A stretch of DNA of 25,000 nucleotides from Glandiceps talaboti (GCF_964340395.1 NC_135558.1:18088271-18113270), one strand, 5' to 3'. Shown: positions 1 to 9,463, counted from the first letter of the stretch. Notes: generated from the letters alone by a model not told the origin. Made by a program: numbers and translations.

Positions 1-435
1 AAGATTTGTGGAAATGTCTTTATGATAGAATTTTAATTTAATATTTGCTATATGAAGTTATCTAGACATTAAAGAAAACAAAATTTCCACATTTTTTCAA
101 GGCAAAATAATGAACAAAACTATCATCAAGCCTACATTACCCAACCAACACCCATCAAATGCTATCATTTTCTGCTACACTGTAATATGTCCAGCCCAGC
201 CCCGAAGCAATACATTAATATTTTAGATTTCTTATACATCTGTTACTGTAATTGTTTTAGAGAGTTAGTTTTAATACTCATTTTCATTCATTCATAGCAC
301 TAGCAGTCTATTAATGTAACTGTTAGGGTGATCTTATGTTTTTTTTTCTGTTTCTCGTTATCCGACTGACCCAAATTTTTGACTCCGATATCAAATTTAA
401 AAAAAATATTTTTGTCCGCCCTTAATATTTTGCAG
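1..435. other. AT-rich non-coding stretch before a splice acceptor
   Basis: I see no gene or repeat family here. The last 60 bases are an A/T-rich stretch with a pyrimidine-rich end and the acceptor-like ttttgcag at 428-435. That suits an intron on the plus strand leading into the candidate exon at 436. Confidence 0.4.
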
Positions 436-598
436 AGCAGCACCCTCTCTGACAAGAATAAGCATTGTGTCTGGACTGTCAACATCATCTACAGTCATGG
501 CGGTGATGATGACACTTGTTCAAGAACAAAGCATTTCTTTCATGATGGAAGTTGGGTGGGCTGTGAACATGTCAATTGTGCAGAGAAGCTGGGAAAAG
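436..598 (+). CDS. Candidate internal exon of an unidentified plus-strand gene
   Basis: The segment is bounded by a good acceptor (ttttgcag ending at 435) and a donor (AAAAG then gtttgt from 599). It is 163 bases long. The frame starting at 436 is fully open for 54 codons and leaves one base over. The peptide is rich in Cys, His and Trp and does not look low in complexity: it includes KNKHCVWTVNIIYSHGG, then DDDTCSRTKHFF, then GSWVGCEHVNC. Codons in this frame mostly end in C or T, as real exons often do. A second frame (from 437) is also open, but gives an odd Met-rich peptide. I do not recognise the domain. The spaced cysteines would suit a small extracellular disulphide module, but that is inference. 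It lies on the strand opposite the ABCA2-like gene, so it would be a nested or neighbouring gene. Confidence 0.38.
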
Positions 599-1340
599 GT
601 TTGTTACCAGGAATCCAATAGAAATAAGGTAGAGAGGAGGAAAAGGAGAGGCAGAGAAACATGAAGAAAATGATCTTTTAATTTTTTTTACTTCATTTTT
701 TCATAACCGACCAACCCATAGTTGCCATGAAAAAGTAATGAGCAACATTAAAAATATTAGGGTAACCCTTACAGACTCTAGAATAATAACATTTCTAAAT
801 GGTTCATAGACATTTGGGTTATATTGTGTACTAAAGTTCTAGTTTGCACATATGCATACATGTATGTTTAATTAATGAATCAGTTTCAAGAACCAGACAA
901 ATTATATATCCTTTCTCCATCACTTCATTGATCACTCCCGGAACAGCAAAATTGAAAACCCCCAAAATAAACGAAGGAGGTAAATACAGAAATCACGCTA
1001 TATATTCACCACCTGAGATGTTTAATCAGCTTTGGCAGTACATGTACATGTATGTATACATGCACGTATTTATTATTTGGCAGTGCCACATACTTTTTGG
1101 TATTTGTACTGCAGTTACTGTACAATACTGAAAATATATCAGGTTTGGCGATTACACACACAGTTGTATATTTACAAAATTTGCTATTTTAGATACACAT
1201 ATTAAGTATATAACATAACAGAACAACATGATGCGTGAATACAACTGTACCTGTGTTGGTATACTCATGGCATCTGCACTCATGCTTGTAGTGTTTTCTG
1301 CTGCACATTTGACAAACGACACTACAAGCTAGTACTTTAT
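599..1340. other. Non-coding stretch with repeated TACATGTA palindromes
   Basis: No supported gene. TACATGTA occurs near 856 and twice, overlapping, near 1041. The open frames here are AT-rich and look random. Confidence 0.4.
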
Positions 1341-1655
1341 TCATGCAAATACATGTACTGTGAGTTCACCACATTGGCACTCACACATCAAGGGTTCTGT
1401 CATAGTATTTTCTATACTTGAAAGTACTTCAGTAAATGACTGCTGTATCTTAGTACCAGCTACATGTATATAAATAAAGTCATTTTGGACAACAGCTGTA
1501 CATGTCAAGTATAATGTTCCACAAGAATTAAGATTATGTGCATTTTGTACGACATTTTTATCATAAAGATGAGGAATATTCAACCATATAAATTTTTTGA
1601 TGTTTGGTAAATTGTTTTCAGAACTATGTTTATGATTAATATGTACCAGGAGGTT
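1341..1655 (-). CDS. Unidentified 104-codon open frame, possibly a terminal exon
   Basis: On the minus strand the frame is open from just after a stop at 1658-1656 to a TGA at 1343-1341. The peptide is varied rather than repetitive: it contains KNVVQNAHNLNSCGTLYL and ends near MCECQCGELTVHVFA. The stop codon overlaps an AATAAA (TGAATAAAG), so a polyadenylation signal would sit directly on the stop. There is no convincing splice acceptor upstream, and a strong donor-like word (gtgagtgcc) lies inside the frame, so the gene model is unclear. I recognise no family. It could be a chance open frame in AT-rich DNA. Confidence 0.2.
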   Translation of the reverse strand, partial: NLLVHINHKHSSENNLPNIKKFIWLNIPHLYDKNVVQNAHNLNSCGTLYLTCTAVVQNDFIYIHVAGTKIQQSFTEVLSSIENTMTEPLMCECQCGELTVHVFA

Positions 1656-1872
1656 TTACAATGTAATTACCAGTATATTATGTACCTACCATAAAATATA
1701 AAGTATAATTTAAATATATATAGTTTGATACATGAAACATATACATGTATCATACTGTACAAACGGGTAACTTTGTATTTTGGAGAAGACCAGACGATGA
1801 ATTACATGATGTAATTCCACTGTTGTTACATGTACACGCATAGATAAAATATATGTATATAATATAATATAG
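1656..1872. other. AT-rich spacer before the retrotransposon
   Basis: TA-rich sequence with two TACATGTA sites near 1742 and 1826 and runs of ATATA just before the retrotransposon junction. No gene seen. Confidence 0.4.
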
Positions 1873-1875
1873 TAT

Positions 1876-2775
1876 AACGATTTGCCACTTTGTACTTCGA
1901 ATTGTGAAATCGATATGTTTGCTGACGATTCTACGATTCATACGTCGGCACAGTCAGTGACAGATCTTGAGTACAAGTTAAACGGTGCTCTTGGTGGTAT
2001 TAGTGATTGGTGTACTGAAAACAAAATGTGCCCTAACATTGACAAGACAAAATGTATGCTAATTACAACTAGACAGAAACGAACACACTTGTCACGTAGT
2101 GACTTGAATGTGAAACTGGGTGATTATGATATTGAAAATGTTCTAAGTGAAAAGTTGTTGGGAATAGTCATAAACAATGATTTGTCATGGTCTTCACATG
2201 TAAACAATATTGTGAAGAAAATTAAATCTAAGTTATATCTCTTGGCGCGAATAAAGTGCTTCCTACCAGAATCAGCACGGCGGCAATACTATAATAGCTT
2301 TATTTTACCTCACTTTGATTACTGTCAAGCAGTATGGGGCTGCTGCAGCAAGATCGACAACACCCGATTAAATAGTCTACTGAAACGTTCCATGAGGCTT
2401 ATTTTAAATTGCGACGCCGGCATATCTCCCACCGAGATGCTAATCAGGCTAAACTGGTATCCACTCTCCTATCGTTACAAATTTAATAACGTTGTTTAAG
2501 TTAATAAAGCATTACATGGCCAATATCCCACTTATATCACTCGATTACTTTCACCATATAGACCTAGTCGGTCTTTGCGCTCAGTTACAAATCACTCGTT
2601 ACTAGTCCCATTTGCCAGAACAAATGTTTTTAAGGAATCATTTCGAGTAGCAGCGCCTACACTCTACAATAAACTACCGGCTGCAATAAGATCTATTACT
2701 AATATTAGAAGTTTCAAAATTGCGTGTCATAAACATTACTTTCAGGGATTCATAGATGACAATGTAAATTTTTAG
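1876..2775 (+). pseudogene. Reverse transcriptase fragment, one in-frame stop
   Basis: This is the C-terminal part of a non-LTR reverse transcriptase. The catalytic motif C, FADD, is at 1918-1929. Downstream are the family block LLGIVINNDLSWSSHV, then FDYCQAVWG, then the C-terminal motifs NKALHGQYPTYI and PTLYNKLPAAIR. The same frame continues through a single TAA at 2497-2499 and ends at TAG 2773-2775. So the copy has one nonsense mutation and no frameshift downstream of its truncation point, which suggests a fairly young insertion. The finger and early palm motifs, the endonuclease and ORF1 are absent. It cannot move by itself. Confidence 0.88.
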
Positions 2776-2909
2776 TATGGTCGTATTTTTTCTGTCACTT
2801 GCTGTCTGTATTTTGTCTGTTGGACGTTTTGTGTCGTTATTGCATTTTTTTTTGCAATTTGTATGTAGTCTCCTTTTCTGTCATTGTATTTTAATTGTTC
2901 TTTTTTGTT

Positions 2910-2953
2910 CTCGACCCTCATGAAAAAAGGCTGTTACCTATGAGGCTATCGAG
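2910..2953 (+). other. 3' stem-loop of the retrotransposon
   Basis: CTCGACCCTCAT and ATGAGGCTATCGAG can form a stem with small bulges around an 18-base A/G-rich loop, 12 bases before the TTA tail. Family knowledge: CR1/L2-like elements need their 3' end for recognition by their own reverse transcriptase. The role here is inferred. Confidence 0.5.
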
Positions 2954-2964
2954 TTTAAATAAAG

Positions 2965-2999
<35 letters not shown>

Positions 3000-3062
3000 A
3001 TGATCACGCATCATGACAATTTTCTCCACCCTTTAAAGCATACCAGGTTTTGATACATGTAG

Positions 3063-3229
3063 TTTTGTTGTTGTTGTTGTAGGTTGTGGTGGTGATGGTG
3101 GTAGAGGATTGGCAGTGTTTCGGTTTTTTTCGGTTGGTGTTTTTTTTTTTTTTTTTTTTTTTTTGGTGTGTTTTTTTTTGGGGGGAGGGGGTTTGGTTTT
3201 TTGGTTTTTTTTGTTTGGGGGGGGGGGGG
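3063..3229 (+). repeat. Low-complexity T and G tract
   Basis: The stretch contains TTG repeats (3063-3079), a run of 25 T (3140-3164), and several G runs, the longest 13 G (3217-3229). The spaced G runs on the plus strand could form a G-quadruplex. Open frames through it are artefacts. Confidence 0.9.
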
Positions 3230-4203
3230 TGGTTATAGCTACATGTATATCTTCTTTCTTTATTCCAATCCCCATTATTTGTATTAAAGAATGATATAAG
3301 TGCCTCAGAAAATGTTTGTCTGTGTTGCTGATTACAATTACATTTGATTCAATACACACTATTCAACAAAGCAAAGCTAACATTGTATCTGAAAGGTGTG
3401 GTAACTCAGTAAGCTTGTAGTCGTACATATTGTATCTTTTTCTTCAGACTCTTAACACATTCTCAGATTTGGCAAAACAATAGTATTCTTTTTTTCAGAA
3501 CATTTGTCACAAAGATGAATCTGCTTCAAAAGAATTTTCAATACACACACGTCATCATCAAACGAGGACATCTGAAATGTCAGTATCGATAACACAGCAA
3601 TTCTTATTATTGCAATGTTATGATGCCAGCTGGTGTATATAGCTATAAAAACAAATCAAGGTGACTCAGCCATGAAACTTTGTAGGTCAATGAACGACCC
3701 TAACAAACCATGTTTGTTGATCAGACTGAATGTGTATATACCTGTATACCTACCAAGATTGGATAATACAAATTGATGACCCTTCCGAGACCGCAACAAT
3801 GTGATGAAATTCCTACACAAATTTAGTTGTACTCGTGTGATGCATACAAATGAAGCTGTTTAATGTGTCATACTGCGACCAAGAATAATGGCACAGTGCG
3901 CACGCTGTAAATATTTTTACACTGTACTACAATTATCATAACACAATAAACCAGTCTCAAATACATGTTGTCGCTGATAATATTAATATGATATCTTTGA
4001 AAGAAATCTCTTTACCAAAAGAATGAACAGCCATGTAAGTTTTGATACAATATTGCTTTCAATAATGTATGGGGTTGGTCTGGAATCTAGGTCTTTTCCG
4101 GGCATGGAGAGAATACTAATCTTAAATGATGCACTTCTGACATTCAAATTAACAAACAAATCTAGTGTAGTTTTTTGTACTGTAGAATATGTACACACCA
4201 AAC
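3230..4203. other. Non-coding, nothing recognised
   Basis: About 970 bases of AT-rich DNA. Overlapping open frames on both strands at about 3983-4240 share no recognisable motif and partly run into the repeat at 4204, so I do not call a gene. Confidence 0.4.
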
Positions 4204-4383
4204 TTGTGAGACTCATCCTAATTTGACGTGCCACTGACACCTACAATTTCTGGTGATGCACCAAAATTTGGTGTTCTCAGGTACATCATGTATATCTCTT
4301 ACTATGTGGTGACTCACAAGAAATGCCAGTTTTATCATTTTGACTCGTAACAAAAAATCTGTCTATCATTTGAGGGCACAGTG
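4204..4383 (+). mobile_element. hAT-like MITE, uninterrupted copy
   Basis: This segment is about 180 bases long and clearly homologous to the two flanks of the nested element at 12119-12563. Shared words include ACCAAAATTTG, ATGTGGTG, CTCACAAGAAATGCCA, TTTATCATTTTGACTC and GAGGGCACA. Its right end reads, in reverse complement, ACTGTGCCCTCAAATG, matching the terminal inverted repeat of the other copy. It is uninterrupted at the point where the other copy carries a 271-base insertion, so it shows the empty site. The left end is more diverged. Confidence 0.7.
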
Positions 4384-4680
4384 TCCTTGTACTGCAAAAT
4401 GACGTGATAAATATTGTGAAAAAGATCTGCCATTGCGTTTCATTTTTTTTTTTACAGATATTTAATTTAAGCAGGTCACCTGAAGTGCAGCATAATTTCT
4501 GTTGAAGAAAGTTATATTTTTCTTATAGCTTTACTAGTATAGACAACTGTTTTTCACTCTTACAGTTTTATAATCCATATCTTAAAGCTTTTCAACAGCA
4601 ATAGAATTATGGGATTATAATTTATATGCACACGTGCAACTGTGCAGCTTATCAAATGGGTAAACAGGGATAAAGGGAGT
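4384..4680. other. Non-coding, nothing recognised
   Basis: AT-rich, with a T10 run at about 4444. No gene or repeat identified. Confidence 0.4.
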
Positions 4681-4817
4681 ATAGGTCAAGCAAGGACAGG
4701 TTATAAGTCAAACAAGGACACAGGTCATAGGTCAAACAACAGAATGCTATAGGTCAAGCACTGACACGGGTTATGCATGTAAGGTCAAATAAAGGCACAA
4801 TGTTATAGGTCAACCGG
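4681..4817 (+). repeat. Tandem repeat of a 22-32-base AGGTCA unit
   Basis: About six degenerate units begin ATAGGTCAA (starts near 4681, 4703, 4727, 4749, 4773 and 4805). Six perfect AGGTCA hexamers occur at 4683, 4722, 4729, 4751, 4782 and 4807. Two of them are one base apart (4722-4734), an exact DR1 arrangement. AGGTCA is the nuclear-receptor half site, and DR1 is bound by RXR heterodimers, HNF4 and COUP-TF type receptors. Whether it is used is unknown, and the array may be a simple minisatellite. Confidence 0.75.
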
Positions 4818-5695
4818 CATGGAAACGTGATTTCAGACACATAAAGAACATCTAATTATACATGTTAATTTTTAACTTACAAATAATGAACTCTTACAGT
4901 TTGGAGGACAGTATAAATAGCAAGCACTGGAATTCACTTAGCCACTTGTGCCAAATACATGAATTATGAAAAGAATGAACAATACTAACAATAACAGCAT
5001 ACCAATGGTGTACATGTAGTGTACTATATAAGTATAAAAGACAAATTCGAAATCCCAGTCAATATGCCACGTAGGCTAAATTTCAAGGCAAGTACACACA
5101 TAAAATAAATGAGCCACTTATGTCAAAATGAAATTCCAGTACAGGATATAGACATTTGATATATAGCGTTACAGCTTTGAAAGCAAGTATAACATACCAA
5201 AAGACAAATTATCTGACATTCAACCTCTCAATTATCTTGGGTCCTGAAACCACATTAATCTATCAATATTTGTTTTGTACTCTACGCTGAATTTACAATT
5301 TTACTAAAGCTACAAATTCCCTACATTATACTAAGAATGTTAGCCTACAAAATGTACTTGTTGTCTTTATAAGGACTACGGTATACACTACAACACTATT
5401 TCAGCTATCCTCAATCTGCCATTTGGATTCTTTGAATTTTTGTTCATCCTCCAAGTCTACAGGGATATTTTTTCATTTTTCAATCATGCAAAGTAAGGAA
5501 AATTATAATATGCATGAGCCAGGTTCAACCAAAAATATAGAATATACACTCTGGTCGTTCTACGTCACAACAACACACATCTATGCCGTATGACAATGCG
5601 TATCTACATCACTGGTTCTGCTGTGTTCGAAATATGAGTCAAAATGCTCAAACTTGCCATTATTTTTTTATATTACTGAGTGGCAATGGTATAAG
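4818..5695. other. Non-coding, nothing recognised
   Basis: AT-rich sequence without supported genes. Two loosely similar segments (near 4940 and 5110) share GCCACTT and CAAA words but are too weak to call. Confidence 0.4.
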
Positions 5696-5827
5696 TATGT
5701 TATTCATCATTCAGCTGGAAAATACCCACTGACCTAAGGGGTTGTCACTATACTCGTCTAGCGAGTTGTAGTGACAAGGGCCCCTTAGATCACAAGTATT
5801 TTCCTTGGCTGAACGAAGAAAAATATT
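5696..5827. mobile_element. Fold-back MITE (132-base palindrome)
   Basis: The segment reads nearly the same in reverse complement. On the left, GGAAAATAC, then CTAAGGGG, then TTGTCACTA and CTCG; on the right, CGAG, TAGTGACAA, CCCCTTAG and GTATTTTCC. The turn is at the 5-base TCTAG near 5757-5761. The outer arms TTCAG and CTGAA extend the match to the ends. It has no coding capacity. Such fold-back elements are moved in trans by DNA transposases; the superfamily is unknown. Confidence 0.75.
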
Positions 5828-6249
5828 GGGGAATAATATCTGATTATTTTTTGAACTCTGGGTTCAATATCAAACATGAAATATTGCTAATGACAGAGTC
5901 AGAAAATTATTGAGAATAATTCCCTCAAACCTTTTGTCAGGCTGAGCATTGTGAAGAGTGCCATGTACTGCATTGCACCGATGTCACAAGGTTATATTTT
6001 TTGTATATTTATTGACAATACAGTTTTCTGATTTATGAGTACAAACATTTAATGATTAACTAACATTTCACTTACTGATTATTCTATTACAAAATTATTT
6101 ATTTCAGTTTTGCCTCGCCTCACCTTGTCTCTTTGAAAAAAAATGTTTTTGCATAAAAATTTTGTACATATTGTACTTTCAAATCACATCATACAAATGT
6201 AATTGCAAGTGGGATCATTATGTTATGTAAATCTTTGTTCTACATGTAA
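5828..6249. other. Non-coding, nothing recognised
   Basis: AT-rich spacer between two inverted-repeat elements. No gene seen. Confidence 0.4.
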
Positions 6250-6633
6250 GGGACGATCGCACAATGTCACACAAGCGCAATGAACGACCATCGTTCGTTT
6301 ACGACAAAACCCCCTCCCCTCCCCCTGAAGTGTGACATCACACGTTTATATACGATGCAAACCATGATCAAAATTGTAGCTGTCACACCACTATGATCAA
6401 TGCAATGTAAAAACAGATGGTAAACATAAAGTTCCAAACTGAGATGCTGGTGAACACATCAAAATACTAACACAAACACAGCACTGTATCTCACATTAGA
6501 AGTTAATTTTTATGACCATATCAACATCTCAGTAATAAACACACAAGCTTTGAACATTGAATGAAAATTTGGATAGAAGTAGAAATGAAAAGAGTTCGGT
6601 TGTTGAGCTTGTGTGACATTGAACGATCATCCC
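6250..6633. mobile_element. Non-autonomous DNA transposon with about 40-base TIRs
   Basis: The left end reads GGGACGATCG then CACAATGTCACACAAGC. The right end, in reverse complement, reads GGGATGATCG then TTCAATGTCACACAAGC. Identity is about 31 of 40 over the terminal repeats. The interior (about 300 bases) has no open frame of note and holds C-rich and TGTGACATCACA segments. I could not find a clear target-site duplication, so the superfamily is open. Confidence 0.72.
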
Positions 6634-7084
6634 CACGTGAAAACAAATATTAGACATTAACAAACACACATGGAACTGAGTAATGTCTTGGTGTTTAAGA
6701 TATGCTATTCAATTCTTATCACATCTTGAAAAGCAGTGGGACCTTGACATGTTATCTTTGAGCAGCTCAGCTAGGAACAATTCTGTCAAAACACACATAC
6801 ATGTACAAATGTACATGTATGATGTACTATCTAAATATACCGGTATGACAATTATCACATGTACATATTGTAAATAGAAACACAAGGTTTTCAAAATCAT
6901 TTCAATATATTTCATTATCGATGCTGGTGTGATTCTGTTCAATTCTGTTGGATTTTCATGGTTTGGGACAAAGTTCTTAGGAAATGGTACTACTGTGGGT
7001 GTAGTGATGATACCCCCAATTTGAGCGAGGGTGCTGTATTCTCAATTTCCTATTTGCAGTCTGGAATGGTCTATTGTACTTGTA

Positions 7085-7480
7085 TCTTGACCCAGAAGTA
7101 GCTGAGCCTGGATCATGTACTGATGGACGGATTTTGCTCTCACTTTACCCTTTTCTCCTGCCATGCCTGGCATTTCACTTACGACCTATATTGCTTTAAT
7201 GAAGTTATGGCCAGAAAACAGGTGTAAAGTCTTATTGCGTTTCAATTCTTCCCACTGTTTTATAATGTGATGTCTATATATCATCACCACATAATTAGAA
7301 CCAGCTAGGAAGGTTGAGCTGTACAGTGTAAACGTGATTACCATATTTAACATCACAGCATGGAAATCGTAATATCATTTTAGGTTTGAACGTACGACCG
7401 TTATAGCAATATGTGGTAGGAGAAAAGCACGAGCAAAATCCTCATCCACATACTGCATTCAATTTCTGGGCTATAATTTA
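7085..7480. mobile_element. Degenerate inverted-repeat element
   Basis: GGATTTTGCTC and TTTTCTCCTGCCA on the left (about 7131-7166) reappear in reverse complement at about 7420-7446 (GGATTTTGCTC, CTTTTCTCCTACCA). Weaker outer matches CCCAGAA and TTCTGGG lie at about 7089 and 7465, and ATATTGCT pairs lie inside. It is probably an old MITE. The ends are not sharply defined. Confidence 0.5.
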
Positions 7481-8240
7481 GCTGTACGTCATCTAGATAA
7501 CTACATCGTTATCATTATTTCCTTGATGAAATAAGGTTTGATATAGCAGTGGTGTCACTGACCTTCAGGTAATCACGTTCTGATTGCCAGGAGAGACCCC
7601 TTTGACAAGTACACAAATTAAGCTGTATAAACACAGATATTGATTTTACAGCTTGACATTATACATCTGGAAATAACCTAATTTCCTGGACTCACCCATT
7701 TTGGTATGATTACAAGGAGGCCCTGCAGTGGACATTGAATATGTTTGTTGATTTATGTTATTTATGATTACTATAATCTCTTATTTTTAAAAGAGAAATA
7801 ATTTTACAATTGACTACATCACTTTTTTTTTTTTATGCATGAGTTTTTAAAAATATATCCAACGCCCACTTCTGAACCCCTGTGGTACATGTACGTATGA
7901 TGCATGCAGGGCTATGTGACAAGTGTACAATATATCACCTAATGACTTTTGGGATTATTTTGTTTAACATGAAAAGCCACTTTGTTAATCCCAGCATAGA
8001 TTCTTGACAGTTATCCTTTAAACTGCACTTATTTTATTTATTGCAGCCTGAGTGAATTCTGTAGAGATTTCATCTAAACTCACCACAGTTGCAGGTATAT
8101 GTATCTCAGACATCATACCAAAGAAACAAGTACATGTATCCCCTTAAATCTAAATCAGACAAAGCATTGCATGCTGTGAGTTCTTTTTGTTTTACTTTCT
8201 CTTCTTCATTTTCGATTTGAAATTTAGAAAAATGCACAGG
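7481..8240. other. Non-coding, nothing recognised
   Basis: AT-rich. An acceptor/donor-like pair at 8046/8094 encloses 47 bases with stops in all frames and was not accepted as a coding exon. The sequence from about 8160 may belong to the retroposon tail that follows. Confidence 0.4.
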
Positions 8241-8399
8241 CCATGGACAAGACTAGTTCCTCTGAACTATTTCCATGGTCCACATCAGATAACAATTGTC
8301 TATTTCTTTTGTATTTGTATATTTGTAGCATATGTTTCTTTGAAAGTGTAGCTTATTTTTCTTATCTGGTGAAATAAATTTCATTCATTCATTCATTCA
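8241..8399 (+). mobile_element. 3' end of a non-LTR retroposon with ATTC tail
   Basis: A stem-loop, CCATGGACAAGACTAGTTC (8241-8259) against GAACTATTTCCATGG (8264-8278), is followed by a T-rich region, then GAAATAAATTTC and a short ATTC tandem tail ending near 8399. This stem-loop plus tandem-tail layout matches that of the element at 1873-2995, but with a different sequence. No reverse-transcriptase frame precedes it, so it is a heavily 5'-truncated copy or a SINE using such a tail. Confidence 0.5.
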
Positions 8400-8521
8400 A
8401 TTAGGTGATATATATTTTTGTACATATAACTGTCAATTGAAGTTAAAATCATCATATCGACATATACATGTATAAGTTTATAATATACCTAGTGATAATG
8501 CTGTGCCATGATTCGCTAGAA

Positions 8522-8599
8522 TCAGTCACGTGATAGGAAAATAGAATGACTATTTCCCTAGGGAAATAGTTCCATCAACTATTACATGGTCACGTGACC
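8522..8599. repeat. Imperfect 78-base palindrome with two E-boxes
   Basis: The centre is a perfect 22-base palindrome at 8549-8570 (ACTATTTCCC joined to TAGGGAAATAGT). The outer arms are AGTCACGTGAT (8524-8534) and GGTCACGTGACC (8588-8599, itself a perfect palindrome). Both ends thus carry TCACGTGA, the preferred E-box of bHLH factors such as USF/MITF/TFE. It is probably one end of a mobile element that includes the hairpin at 8684-8882. Confidence 0.65.
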
Positions 8600-8683
8600 A
8601 CCGCGAGTTCATAGCAGGTCAAAATGGCAGCTTCGAATGACGTCGTCTGCCAACCTCAAGAGATGAAAGCAAGATTTTCATGA

Positions 8684-8882
8684 GGTATATTATAAAACAC
8701 ATATTACCTGCCTATATTCGGGCTATAGCACCCGTTCATTATAATATTACCCCCTCGTGACTGTGAGTTACCAGAATCACATGCTATTCAATAGCATGTG
8801 ATTGTGGTAACTCACAGTCCCTCGGGTGTAATAAACGGGTGCTATAGCCCTCATGGCCAGGCAATATGTGTTCAATATTACC
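8684..8882. mobile_element. Fold-back MITE (about 199-base palindrome)
   Basis: A long near-palindrome. The inner hairpin has 30-base arms (8759-8788 and 8790-8819) with one mismatch and a one-base turn at 8789. Further out, GGGCTATAGCACCCGTT (8720-8736) pairs with AACGGGTGCTATAGCCC (8834-8850). Still further, AACACATATTACCTG pairs with CAGGCAATATGTGTT. The left and right arms differ by short indels near CCTATATTC/CATGGC and TTATAATATTACC/TTATTACACC. No coding content. The arms have stayed very similar, so the copy is recent or under gene conversion. Confidence 0.82.
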
Positions 8883-9368
8883 ATATATAAATGATAATAT
8901 GCACTTTCCAAAATAAGAGTGTAGAGTTTCATATTGAGTAAAAAAGTAAATTAAATGTATAACATTAAGAAATGGGGACAGTTTTTGAAATTGATAACAT
9001 TAAAAAAGTTTCTGAATACAAAATGTAAAAGATTTCTATCCATGAAAGGAGTTGTATTTTTGTAATAAGCCTAATAAAAAACGTAATTAAATTTTTTAAT
9101 AAAATAAAAATGCACTTTTCCTACATTGTAGCTTTGAATCCATGAAGTCCAATCATTAGTATAATAATGGAAACCATTATAATTTTGTTTTTGTGTCTTC
9201 AAATAATAAATCTGATCACATTTTATCAAGGACATACAAATATAGGTGGGAACAATTAATCTACTCATACCTCAATTAGCAGTCTCAATGCCAGACAGAA
9301 TTATTAGGTACATGTATCATTTCCTTTCTGATTAGCTGACATTATTTTCTGATTAAGTGAAAACACAT
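8883..9368. other. Non-coding, nothing recognised
   Basis: Very AT-rich. No gene seen. Confidence 0.4.
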
Positions 9369-9463
9369 CTGACAATTCTCTAAACCTACTGACAATTCTC
9401 TAAACCTACTGACAATGCTCTGAACCTACTGACAATTCTCTCAACCTACTGACAATTCTCTAC
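9369..9463 (+). repeat. 20-base minisatellite, about 4.7 copies
   Basis: Units CTGACAATTCTCTAAACCTA start at 9369, 9389, 9409, 9429 and 9449 (the last is partial), with one or two base changes between copies. Confidence 0.95.

Larger units (their letters stand above)
1873..2995 (+). mobile_element. 5'-truncated non-LTR retrotransposon (CR1/L2/Rex-like)
   Basis: The element starts abruptly inside the reverse transcriptase at Y-N-D-L-P-L; the codon before it (1870-1872) is TAG. It runs through the RT C-terminal half and a 3' untranslated region, then ends in ten TTA units (2966-2995). This combination of 5' truncation and a short 3' tandem tail is typical of target-primed insertion in the CR1/L2/Rex group. 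Just before the tail, CTCGACCCTCAT (2910-2921) can pair with ATGAGGCTATCGAG (2940-2953), the kind of 3' stem-loop used for template recognition in this group. TTTAAATAAAG overlaps the stem-loop end. Target-site duplications cannot be made out because both flanks are TA-rich. The clade is uncertain. Confidence 0.9.

Noticed and set aside
3033-3359. Pro/Lys-rich minus-strand frame
   Set aside because: Caused by the T and G homopolymers.
3983-4240. 85-residue minus-strand and 67-residue plus-strand frames
   Set aside because: No motifs, mutually overlapping, and partly inside a MITE.
7066-7200. Plus-strand segment after a good acceptor (cctatttgcag) with an open frame WNGLLYLYLDPEV
   Set aside because: It overlaps the left arm of an inverted-repeat element and has no donor or recognisable domain.
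7688-7731. Tiny minus-strand exon between ctgcag and gtgagt
   Set aside because: Only about 27 bases, and the peptide does not fit the missing ABCA2-like exon.
8047-8093. Segment with acceptor tttattgcag and donor-like gtatat
   Set aside because: All three frames contain stops in 47 bases.
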